From contig CACZSI010000020.1 of assembly GCA_902783775.1 (NCBI GenBank), positions 1 through 64,000 of the forward strand: 64,000 nt of DNA, given 5' to 3'. How positions within the stretch are numbered: the stretch's first letter is position 1; the number at the start of each line of letters is the position of its first letter. The notes beneath the pieces were generated by a model, which worked only from the letters and a program-made list of their open reading frames with translations, did not search any database and was not told the origin of the DNA. Of the stretch, positions 8,708-16,491 are shown in pieces. Made by a program: the position numbers and the translations under genes. This DNA is from an uncultured Lachnospiraceae bacterium. GTDB lineage: Bacteria > Bacillota > Clostridia > Lachnospirales > Lachnospiraceae.

Positions 8708-9959
8708 TTTCATCCTCCATAAGACTGGCTCTAGAAATCATTCCCTGACCGTACTTATCATTTATTTTATCAAAAGCTTCATCTAATTTTTTAAGTTTTT
8801 TCTTCTTGTCTAACCTGCTACTGGACTTGTTTACATTAACTTTCGAAACATCTGCCTCATTACCGCCATTGCCAAAGTCAAATAAAGTCATCTGGTATGG
8901 CTCATCTTCCTTTATAAGATTGGTGGTTCTAACGCCAATTAATCTTATAGGCTTTACCATTAAAGGTGGCAATAATTCCTTTACTATTTCATAGATAGTA
9001 GTGGAACTGTCAGTGGCCACCTCCACGCTAACCTGTTTTGATACCTTAGAAAAGTCATTATACTTAAGTTCTATACCTATGGTCTTAGCCATCTTTTTAT
9101 CTTTTCTAAGTCGTGAGGCCACCTTCTCCGATAGTTTGAGTAAAATATGTAATACATCCTCTATCTTAGTGTAATCCCTAGCTAATGTAATGGAATTTCC
9201 AACACCCTTTATTTCCTCTCTCTGTCTTTCCACCACTCTCTTATCAATGCCATTGGCATATTCCCAAAGCATTCTTCCGTGGTTTCCAATATGATCTTCT
9301 ATGTAATCTACAGGTGCCTTAGCTAAATCTCCTATGGTTTTTATCCCTAACTTTTTTAATGTCTCCACGCTGGATTTTCCAGCCATATATAAATCTCTAA
9401 TATCTAGAGGCCACATCTTCTCTTCAATTTCACATTTATAGAGAGTGTGCACCCTGTCAGGCTTTTTAAAATCCGATGCCATCTTTGCTAGAACCTTCAC
9501 ATCGGAAATACCGATATTTACTGTAAAACCTAACTCTCTTTTTATCCTGTCCTTAATAATATTAGCAGCCTCCACCGGGCTTTCGTACATATCACTTATG
9601 CCGGTATAATTCATATAGCACTCATCTATACTAACCTGCTCAATATCCTCAGTGATATCTCTCATTAAGTCAATAAACTTATCGCTCATCATCTTATAAT
9701 AAGAATGGTCAGGACTAACAATATATAAATCCGGACAAAGTCCCATGGCTTTTGCCACCGGCATTGCAGTGGAAATCCCTTTGGCCTTAGCAGACATAGA
9801 TTTCGCTAAAACTATTCCATGCCTAGTCTTAGAATCGCCACCGACAATGGCATCAATGTTTCGTATATCTATATCACTGCCCTCTTCTAGCATCTTTACT
9901 GCACTCCAACTTAAAAAAGCGGAGTTTACATCTATATGAAAAATAATATTATCTGGCAT
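8697..9959 (-). CDS. dinB: DNA polymerase IV (Y family)
   Basis: This 420-residue translesion polymerase has the Y-family metal motifs HIDVNSAFLSW at the N-terminus and SIDECYMNYT near residue 105. Palm, thumb and little-finger regions follow, and the length is near normal. A C-terminal stretch includes a beta-clamp-like YQMTLFDF, close to the QxxLF clamp motif, followed by a lysine-rich tail. The gene starts 11 bases inside the end of the flavin reductase gene, with GAGGAG as its ribosome binding site, and its own end overlaps aroK. I see no LexA-type box close to it, so SOS control is not shown. Confidence 0.93.
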   Translation of the reverse strand: MPDNIIFHIDVNSAFLSWSAVKMLEEGSDIDIRNIDAIVGGDSKTRHGIVLAKSMSAKAKGISTAMPVAKAMGLCPDLYIVSPDHSYYKMMSDKFIDLMRDITEDIEQVSIDECYMNYTGISDMYESPVEAANIIKDRIKRELGFTVNIGISDVKVLAKMASDFKKPDRVHTLYKCEIEEKMWPLDIRDLYMAGKSSVETLKKLGIKTIGDLAKAPVDYIEDHIGNHGRMLWEYANGIDKRVVERQREEIKGVGNSITLARDYTKIEDVLHILLKLSEKVASRLRKDKKMAKTIGIELKYNDFSKVSKQVSVEVATDSSTTIYEIVKELLPPLMVKPIRLIGVRTTNLIKEDEPYQMTLFDFGNGGNEADVSKVNVNKSSSRLDKKKKLKKLDEAFDKINDKYGQGMISRASLMEDENER

Positions 9960-10536
9960 TTTTTCTCCTCTTTTTCTTCTTCATTACCGAAAAACCAAAA
10001 CGCCCCAACTTCTTTCCTGTCTCATAGTACTGACCATGAGAGTAAACTATCGGTCTGGACTTATCTAAATCAAAGCGACCATTTTCATCCATATATTTTT
10101 TATCAGCGTGAACGCAGAGAACATTGGCGATAAACATATCATGGGTTCCAAGTTTCTTTACCTCTACCACCTTACACTCGATATTTACCGGGCTCTCCTT
10201 TACTAACGGCGCATTCACCTCTTTAGCCTTCTCCTTTGTGAGATGGCAATCTTTAAATTTATCCACATCTCTTCCGGACTTTACGCCGCACATATCTGTA
10301 GCTTTTGCAATATCCTTTGTAGTTAGGTTAATTACAAACTCCCCAGTCTCCATTAACATCTTATGGGAATGTCTGCTTGGTCGAACTGAGATATAAACCA
10401 TTGCAGGATCAGAACAGATAGTGCCTGTCCAGGCCACCGTAATTAAATTGTCATTGCCCTCTTTATCGGATACACTTACTAGCACCGCCGGCAATGGATA
10501 TAGCATATTTCCCGCTCTCCAAACTTCTTTAGACAT
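9949..10536 (-). CDS. Flavin reductase-like FMN-binding protein
   Basis: This 195-residue protein belongs to the FMN-binding split-barrel flavin reductase family: MLYPLPAVLVSVSD at the start, ITVAWTGTICSDPAMVYISV, RPSRHSHKMLMETGEFVINL and GVKSGRDVDKF are typical. Such proteins bind FMN and reduce flavin or other acceptors with NAD(P)H; the substrate cannot be read from sequence. The C-terminus is a run of Lys and Arg that overlaps dinB. The gene is two bases after the NTF2-like membrane protein gene and is part of the same unit. Confidence 0.82.
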   Translation of the reverse strand: MSKEVWRAGNMLYPLPAVLVSVSDKEGNDNLITVAWTGTICSDPAMVYISVRPSRHSHKMLMETGEFVINLTTKDIAKATDMCGVKSGRDVDKFKDCHLTKEKAKEVNAPLVKESPVNIECKVVEVKKLGTHDMFIANVLCVHADKKYMDENGRFDLDKSRPIVYSHGQYYETGKKLGRFGFSVMKKKKRRKNAR

Positions 10537-10538
10537 AG

Positions 10539-11705
10539 TTATCTCCCATCGTAAAATTTATCTTTCTTATTTTTGTTCTTTAGCTTAATGTCAATTAATA
10601 CAGGTCTATCATTCATTAAACAAAAATCTAATATCATCTGGCACTTACATTTTCCTGACATCTTATATACATAACTATTGTAAAGGGCAGTCTTTATAGT
10701 TGACTTATAATTATAGTTATAATTTATTGTGTATCTAAATGTCTGCTTATTCTTATAAAACTTAATTCCCTGACTGGTCTTATTTAGTTTTAAATATGAG
10801 ACATTATATTTCTTTAGATTTTTAGTGCCTGGCCAAAGAACTATTTTATTGCTCTTCTTTAGCATCTTATCAATTTTCTTTTTAGCCTTCTTTTTATCTT
10901 TAAACCATTTATAAATGGACTTATCTTTTTTAATTTTCTTTCTGACATCTTTATAGAAATAATTTAGAACTACATTTCCTACATTGGTAATTTTTTCAGT
11001 ATACTCATCATTGGCAATGCTAGTCTGGCCTGTCACATCCGTAGTTATATTGTCCTTAATTATCTTTTCATTCTTAACCTGACAACCATATTTATTGCTG
11101 GATTCCACACGGTAATTTCCTGTAATAATCTTATCAAAGGTATAAACTAAATTTCCATTTTTATCCTCTGTAATTTCAACTTTATCTTCAGGAATTCTTT
11201 CATTGTTTAATTCTAAAAAGTCACCCTTTGAAATTACTGCCTTGTAATTCTTAATCATAAGACTGTCAATATTTACCTTATAATCCGGAATAATCTGGAT
11301 ACCTCTTCTTTTAGCATTAAATACTATAACGAAGTTTTGTGTATCATCCTCCACCTCGTCTCTACATTCAATTATCACAGTTTTATGACCGTTTTTAGTA
11401 ACAGTATCTTTTATCTTATAATTATCAATAGGAATACTTCTTCTTATTAACTTCATTCTGTTAACGTACTCCTGCTTATTAATATAGCCATCATCCTGGT
11501 CGAGATATTTATACATATTATCAAAATCACTCTGGATAAATGATCTGAAATATGCAATAGCTTCATCTGTAGGATTATCCTCGTGATGGATGTATGCAGC
11601 ACTTCCTCCTACCGCAAAACATATGCCAATAAATCCAAAAACTAACACAAAATCAAACAATCTGCTTTTATATAATTTAGATAATATTTTCTTAATATTC
11701 TTCAT
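10539..11705 (-). CDS. Membrane-anchored protein with NTF2-like domain, function unknown
   Basis: The 388-residue protein has one N-terminal membrane segment (residues ~18-36, FDFVLVFGFIGICFAVGG) after a basic start, so the rest should be outside the membrane. Residues ~45-120 (PTDEAIAYFRSFIQSDFDNM, followed by YKYLDQDDGY) resemble the NTF2-like domain found at the start of some penicillin-binding proteins and TcaA-like proteins. Beyond it are beta-rich and lysine-rich regions that I do not recognise, with a late CKCQMILDFC. It heads a tight unit with flavin reductase, dinB and aroK. A cell-envelope role is likely; nothing more specific can be supported. Confidence 0.6.
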   Translation of the reverse strand: MKNIKKILSKLYKSRLFDFVLVFGFIGICFAVGGSAAYIHHEDNPTDEAIAYFRSFIQSDFDNMYKYLDQDDGYINKQEYVNRMKLIRRSIPIDNYKIKDTVTKNGHKTVIIECRDEVEDDTQNFVIVFNAKRRGIQIIPDYKVNIDSLMIKNYKAVISKGDFLELNNERIPEDKVEITEDKNGNLVYTFDKIITGNYRVESSNKYGCQVKNEKIIKDNITTDVTGQTSIANDEYTEKITNVGNVVLNYFYKDVRKKIKKDKSIYKWFKDKKKAKKKIDKMLKKSNKIVLWPGTKNLKKYNVSYLKLNKTSQGIKFYKNKQTFRYTINYNYNYKSTIKTALYNSYVYKMSGKCKCQMILDFCLMNDRPVLIDIKLKNKNKKDKFYDGR

Positions 11706-11758
11706 TTTTATTGTCCTTCACTATTTTTTCTTACAACATTAAATGTTACCTATTATCC

Positions 11759-11787
11759 TTGATTTTTGCAAGAGTTTTATGTATTAT
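11759..11787 (+). promoter_or_regulatory. Promoter of the sigma-like gene
   Basis: TTGATT (11759-11764), a 17-base spacer and TATTAT (11782-11787) lie 35 bases before the ATG at 11823, which has AGGAGA as ribosome binding site. Confidence 0.6.
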
Positions 11788-11822
11788 TTACTTCGTATAC
11801 CAAATTATTTTAGGAGAATTCT

Positions 11823-12662
11823 ATGGATAAAAAAATAAAATTTAATAATGCACTACTTAAGTTGACAGATTATGCTATGAAAAATAACAACTTTGTCACT
11901 TCAGATGATATTGAAGCTTTCTTTAGGGATGTGGACCTTAATAAAGAAGATTATGATGCTATAAAAACTTATCTTAAGGAACAAAATTTCAATGTAGATA
12001 TCCCTACAGCTACTAATACTAAGGCTGATGATTCTGATTCTAAATCAGCAGAATCCGAGGAAGAATTACATTTTATTAAAATGTATATGGATGATATGGA
12101 AAAGTTAGAAGCTGTAAGTGATGAAGAGATTAACCATTTAGTTTCTAAACTTCTAGATGATGATTTAAGCGTCGTTAATAAATTAACTGAATGCCATTTA
12201 AAAGATGTGGCTGATATTGCCGCAGATTTTAGAAATCAGGGAGCTAACTTCGGGGATTTAATTCAGGAAGGCAATATGGCATTAATGCTAGCTATCTCCG
12301 AATACACTAAAGAGGACGGCGACTTTTCTAAATATATCGAAAACAAAGTTAGATATGCATTAAACAATACAGTAAATGAGCAGATTAGTTCTGACCGTGT
12401 AGGACAGCATTTAGCTGATAAACTAAATCAGTTAGACAATGTCACTTCTAACTTAAGCATGAAGTTAGGACGTACACCTGAGGTATCAGAAATCGCTGAG
12501 GCTATGAATATGAGTAAAGATGAGGCATCTACTCTTCTAAAGATTTCTTTAGATATCTTATCTGTAAATGAAGATACTAAATTAACAGATGATGCTGATA
12601 CTGAAAATAATTCTGTTAATGACTTAGGCGAGAATGGATTAAACTGGAATATCAAAAAATAA
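11823..12662 (+). CDS. Degenerate sigma-70-like protein lacking region 4
   Basis: The 279 residues line up with the first three parts of a primary sigma factor. A region 1.1-like helical domain (about 5-55) is followed by an acidic linker. A region 1.2-like stretch comes next (FIKMYMDDMEKLEAVSDEEI), then region 2 with the near-canonical core-binding GANFGDLIQEGNMALMLA, and a region 3-like helix pair (GRTPEVSEIAEAMNMSKDEA). The aromatic FSTYATWW motif of region 2.3 is replaced by DFSKYIENKVRY, and there is no region 4, so recognition of a normal -35/-10 promoter is doubtful. It could bind core RNA polymerase as a modulator. It stands alone between its own promoter and a strong terminator. Confidence 0.72.
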   Translation: MDKKIKFNNALLKLTDYAMKNNNFVTSDDIEAFFRDVDLNKEDYDAIKTYLKEQNFNVDIPTATNTKADDSDSKSAESEEELHFIKMYMDDMEKLEAVSDEEINHLVSKLLDDDLSVVNKLTECHLKDVADIAADFRNQGANFGDLIQEGNMALMLAISEYTKEDGDFSKYIENKVRYALNNTVNEQISSDRVGQHLADKLNQLDNVTSNLSMKLGRTPEVSEIAEAMNMSKDEASTLLKISLDILSVNEDTKLTDDADTENNSVNDLGENGLNWNIKK

Positions 12663-12673
12663 TTTTAAATACT

Positions 12674-12715
12674 AAAACGGCTATATTGGATTAACTCCAA
12701 TATAGCCGTTTTTTT
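12674..12715. terminator. Strong bidirectional terminator
   Basis: A 17-bp perfect stem (AAAACGGCTATATTGGA and its complement, 5-base loop) is flanked by T-runs on both strands. It separates the sigma-like gene from the convergent LacI-type gene. Confidence 0.92.
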
Positions 12716-13745
12716 ATATTTCTTTTATTGAACCTCGCTCAATTAACTCACCTTTTAAAATCTCTGAGACATTTGACTCTTTTCCTTCAATCTCTCTCAT
12801 AAGATGCTTTATAGATGACTTAACCATTTCCTCGCTAGGCTGCTTAATTGTTGTCAAACTAGGTACTAAGTATTTCCCCAACTCAATTCCGTCAAATCCT
12901 AGAACTGAATAATCATCAGGAATAGAATAACCCTTATCATAAATAGCCTTGTAAGCACCACATGCTGTAATATCTGATACGCAGTACACAGCAGTGAACT
13001 CATCCTTCTTAGCTTCTAAAAGATCACTCATTACTGCATAGCCGTTAGCCAATGTATATTCAGGAATATCTTCCTTCATAAATCCAACTAACTCAGGATC
13101 GTACTCTAGACCTTCTTCCTCTAAGGCTTTTCTGTAGCCTTCTAATCTCATTCGTCCAACAGCGTAATCCGATTCTCTACCGGCAATCATGGCTATCTTC
13201 TTATGTCCCTTACTTAACAGATATTTAGTTGCCTTATAACTTTCCTCCTCATCGTCAATTGCCACTGATGAGCATTTTCTCTTTGGAGCATCCTTGTTTA
13301 CTGCAACTGTACAAAGCACATAAGGAATTCCTGTAGCCTTTAAGCTCTCCTCAGGATAGTCCATTAAGCCGCCTAAGAAAATAATGCCCTTAAGTCTTTT
13401 CTCTTTAGTAAGCTCAATTGCCACACTGGCATCGTCCTCATCCTCTGCCACTGTTCTAATGATAAATTGATATTTAATCTTTTTTAATTCCTCCTGAAAT
13501 ACACTTAGCATTCCCTGGAAAAACTGATTGTCAATTCCCTTAATTAACAGTGCAATAGTATTAGACTCTGTCATCTTAAGATTTCTAGCACTATTGTTAG
13601 GAACATAATTATATTCTTTTATTACTTTTAGAACTCTCTCTTTGGTCTTCTCATTTATTGTCGGGTCATTATTAATAGCTCTTGAAACCGTGCTGATACC
13701 TACGCCACAGATTTTAGCTATATCTCTAATTGTTAAATTCTTCAT
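12714..13745 (-). CDS. LacI-family transcriptional regulator
   Basis: The 343-residue regulator begins at the ATG at 13745 (GGAGG five bases upstream). It has the LacI headpiece TIRDIAKICGVGISTVSRAI and hinge-helix region, then a periplasmic-binding-protein-like sensor domain (NTIALLIKGIDNQFFQGML through DYSVLGFDGIELGKYLVP). Such proteins bind a sugar or sugar phosphate and release DNA. It lies 37 bases after the transketolase C-terminal subunit gene in the same direction, so it is probably the last gene of that unit and may regulate it. Its effector is unknown. Confidence 0.9.
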   Translation of the reverse strand: MKNLTIRDIAKICGVGISTVSRAINNDPTINEKTKERVLKVIKEYNYVPNNSARNLKMTESNTIALLIKGIDNQFFQGMLSVFQEELKKIKYQFIIRTVAEDEDDASVAIELTKEKRLKGIIFLGGLMDYPEESLKATGIPYVLCTVAVNKDAPKRKCSSVAIDDEEESYKATKYLLSKGHKKIAMIAGRESDYAVGRMRLEGYRKALEEEGLEYDPELVGFMKEDIPEYTLANGYAVMSDLLEAKKDEFTAVYCVSDITACGAYKAIYDKGYSIPDDYSVLGFDGIELGKYLVPSLTTIKQPSEEMVKSSIKHLMREIEGKESNVSEILKGELIERGSIKEI

Positions 13746-13782
13746 AACAACCTCCATATATCATAAATGTTATAGAGTAATA

Positions 13783-14721
13783 TTATAAACTTTCCTTTAT
13801 CTGCTGATAAATACCATTAGCGTCTAATTTATATTCCACTAAAAGTTCCTTAGCCGGACCTGAATGACCATACTGATCATACATTCCAATCTTCTTAACC
13901 TTAACAGGATACTTTTCGCTTAGCACATCACAAACAGCACTTCCTAATCCACCGATTACTGAATGTTCCTCTACTGTGATTACATTATTAGTCTTCTTAG
14001 CTGACTCGATAATTATTTCCTCATCTAATGGTTTGATAGTATGGATATTGATTACCTCAGCGTTAATTCCATCTTTAGCTAACATCTCTGCTGCCTCTAA
14101 TGAATTATTAACCATAAGACCTGTAGCCACGATAGTCACATCGCTGCCTTCTCTTAATTTAACACCCTTACCTACTTCAAACTTATAATCGTCATTGTCA
14201 TTGAACACTGGAATAGCTAATCTACCAAATCTTAAATATACAGGGCCATCCATTTCGTAAGCTGCTCTTACTGCTGCCTTAGCCTCAATATAATCACTAG
14301 GGTTGATAATAGTCATTCCCGGGATAGTTCTCATCAATGCAATATCTTCATTACACTGGTGTGTAGCTCCATCCTCTCCTACAGATACACCTGCATGAGT
14401 TGCTCCGATTTTAACATTTAAATGTGGATATCCCACTGTATTTCTAATCTGCTCGAAAGCTCTTCCTGCTGCAAACATTGCAAAAGAACTAGCAAATGGT
14501 ACCTTACCGCATGTAGATAATCCTGCTGCAATACCAATCATATTAGACTCAGCGATTCCACAATCGATATGTCTCTCTGGGAAAACATCTTTAAATTTTC
14601 CACTCTTAGTAGCCGCTGCTAAGTCAGCATCTAAAACTATAAGATTTTCTTTTTCTTTTCCTAATTCTACAAGACCGTCACCATAACCGTCTCTAGTAGC
14701 CATCATCTTTACTTCTGACAT
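13783..14721 (-). CDS. tktB: Transketolase, C-terminal subunit
   Basis: This 312-residue protein is the second half of a split transketolase: the pyrimidine-binding domain (GIAESNMIGIAAGLSTCGKV with the catalytic-type glutamate, GATHAGVSVGEDGATHQ) and the C-terminal domain (VITVEEHSVIGGLGSAV). With the N-terminal subunit it forms the thiamine-diphosphate enzyme of the non-oxidative pentose phosphate pathway. Its start overlaps the end of the upstream subunit gene by 13 bases. The symbol is used by convention for the second part; split pairs are common in Clostridia. Confidence 0.92.
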   Translation of the reverse strand: MSEVKMMATRDGYGDGLVELGKEKENLIVLDADLAAATKSGKFKDVFPERHIDCGIAESNMIGIAAGLSTCGKVPFASSFAMFAAGRAFEQIRNTVGYPHLNVKIGATHAGVSVGEDGATHQCNEDIALMRTIPGMTIINPSDYIEAKAAVRAAYEMDGPVYLRFGRLAIPVFNDNDDYKFEVGKGVKLREGSDVTIVATGLMVNNSLEAAEMLAKDGINAEVINIHTIKPLDEEIIIESAKKTNNVITVEEHSVIGGLGSAVCDVLSEKYPVKVKKIGMYDQYGHSGPAKELLVEYKLDANGIYQQIKESL

Positions 14722-15545
14722 AATGCTTCACCTGCTTTCTCAATTTCTTCCATCGCCTGCTCAAACTGCTGGTCGTTTGGCGCACTTCCATGCCATGAAA
14801 CATTGTCTTCCATAAATGATACGCCCTTACCCTTAACTGTATTCATAATAATAGCAGTTGGTTTACCCTTGCACTCTCTAGCCTGCTTTAGTGCATCTCT
14901 AATCTCGTCAAAGTTATGACCGTCAATTGAGATTACATTAAATTTAAAGGCTTCGAATTTAGGTGCGAAAGGATATGGTGAACATACTTCATCCAAAGTA
15001 CCATCAATCTGTAAGTTATTGTAATCCACAATAACTACTAAGTTATCTAAGTTACGATTTCCGGCAAACATTGCTGCCTCCCAAACCTGACCTTCCTCAG
15101 ATTCGCCATCACCTAACATGGTATAAACTCTATAATCTTTATTGTCTAATTTAGCTGCCAATGCCATTCCCACTGCTGTAGAGATTCCCTGTCCTAATGA
15201 ACCTGATGACATATCTACACCTGGTGTGTGCTTCATGTCAGGATGTCCCTGTAAGAATGAATCAGGTTTTCTAAGTCTCTTAATTTCTTCCTTATCGAAG
15301 AAACCTTTCTCGGCTAATACACCATAAAGAGCCGGTGCTACGTGACCTTTTGATAATACAAAACGGTCTCTGTTCTCATCCTTAGGATTCTTAGGATCAA
15401 CATTCATCTCTTCAAAATAAAGAAATGTCATCATATCTGTAGCTGATAATGATCCGCCCGGATGACCTGATTTTGCGTTATACACTCCTGTTAAAATACT
15501 TTTTCTAACTTCAGTTGCTAATTTTGCCAGTTCTAAATTATCCAT
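14709..15545 (-). CDS. tktA: Transketolase, N-terminal subunit
   Basis: This 278-residue protein is the ThDP diphosphate-binding half: AKSGHPGGSLSATDMM, RDRFVLSKGHVAPALYGVL, GSLGQGISTAVGMALA and the ThDP motif GDGE followed by VDYNNLQIDGT. Together with the overlapping downstream subunit it transfers two-carbon units between sugar phosphates. It is first in a unit with the second subunit and a LacI-type regulator. The 63-base region upstream has a possible TTGATA box but no convincing -10, so read-through from the upstream genes is possible. Confidence 0.93.
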   Translation of the reverse strand: MDNLELAKLATEVRKSILTGVYNAKSGHPGGSLSATDMMTFLYFEEMNVDPKNPKDENRDRFVLSKGHVAPALYGVLAEKGFFDKEEIKRLRKPDSFLQGHPDMKHTPGVDMSSGSLGQGISTAVGMALAAKLDNKDYRVYTMLGDGESEEGQVWEAAMFAGNRNLDNLVVIVDYNNLQIDGTLDEVCSPYPFAPKFEAFKFNVISIDGHNFDEIRDALKQARECKGKPTAIIMNTVKGKGVSFMEDNVSWHGSAPNDQQFEQAMEEIEKAGEALCQK

Positions 15546-15608
15546 TTTCAGTTCCTTTCATTGCTTAACTAAAAAATTGTTTCCTATGGTACTTTATCAA
15601 AGTAATTT

Positions 15609-16448
15609 CTAAATGTCAAAATCCTTTTCCACTAAAATTTGTAATCCAGTGTCATTTTCCTTCTTTACAAAGGCGTGTCTAAGCTTTCCTCTAAAGGTTT
15701 TAGAGCGCTTAATCGCTTTATCAATCATATTTTCAATATCATTCTTTGTAATATGTTTTGTGGTACCGTAAAAGTCATCAATTGCCTTATAGAAAGCTAA
15801 CTGGCCTATCTCATCCATCTTATAACCTTTTCGGCCCGCATATTCTCTTCCATAGTTAACCCACTCATGAATATTGTATTCCCTGATAATTATTTTGTAA
15901 TTAAATACTTCTGTCATTTTAGGATATTCAGTAAGCAACTCATTCATTTTATCTGTATCACCCTCTAGGGCAATCAACATATTATCAGTATCTCCCTTAG
16001 TTGCCTCTAAAATCTCATCTATTGTTTTTTCTTCTAAAAGCTGTGCTCCCTCTATTATAAGATCGCATCTTCTAAGTTTCTTAAAAGTTTCCTCAATACC
16101 TTTTTCATTAAGCTTTACAGCGGAAATCTTAGCTAATCTTCTGCCCTTAATTCCCAGCTTCTTATTAATCAATTTAATAAGTTCAATGGCTAATTTTGTC
16201 TTACCGCTTTTATTGCTTCCCATAACCACCACATTGCCCATGCTAGATGTACCATCGTCTGTATGGTTAGCAATCATATTATAGACCACATCTTTCATGT
16301 TGTCCTCGAAATCGCCTACCTTAAAAAATGTATTGAAGGCTTCCATCTCCATCTCAGTAATCAATGGATTTATTATCTTATCAGTCTTGTCAGTAATATC
16401 AAATCTCTTGATTTCTCGTCCTGACTTTTCCATTCTTTCTCTGCCCAT
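15609..16448 (-). CDS. P-loop ATPase, CbbX/SpoVK-like, at the end of the dnaX-recR unit
   Basis: The 279-residue protein has a Walker A GSNKSGKTKLA near residue 77, and LIIEGAQLL about 55 residues later may be a modified Walker B. The C-terminal helical part (TKNDIENMIDKAIKR) resembles the lid of AAA+ proteins of the CbbX/SpoVK type. I cannot name its target. It starts 43 bases after the TPR/acidic protein gene with GGAGG as ribosome binding site, so the two are likely to act together. The overall similarity to AAA+ proteins is moderate. Confidence 0.6.
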   Translation of the reverse strand: MGRERMEKSGREIKRFDITDKTDKIINPLITEMEMEAFNTFFKVGDFEDNMKDVVYNMIANHTDDGTSSMGNVVVMGSNKSGKTKLAIELIKLINKKLGIKGRRLAKISAVKLNEKGIEETFKKLRRCDLIIEGAQLLEEKTIDEILEATKGDTDNMLIALEGDTDKMNELLTEYPKMTEVFNYKIIIREYNIHEWVNYGREYAGRKGYKMDEIGQLAFYKAIDDFYGTTKHITKNDIENMIDKAIKRSKTFRGKLRHAFVKKENDTGLQILVEKDFDI

Positions 16449-16491
16449 AAGTCATCCCTCCATAGCTTATTCTATGCAGTTACTCCACCTT

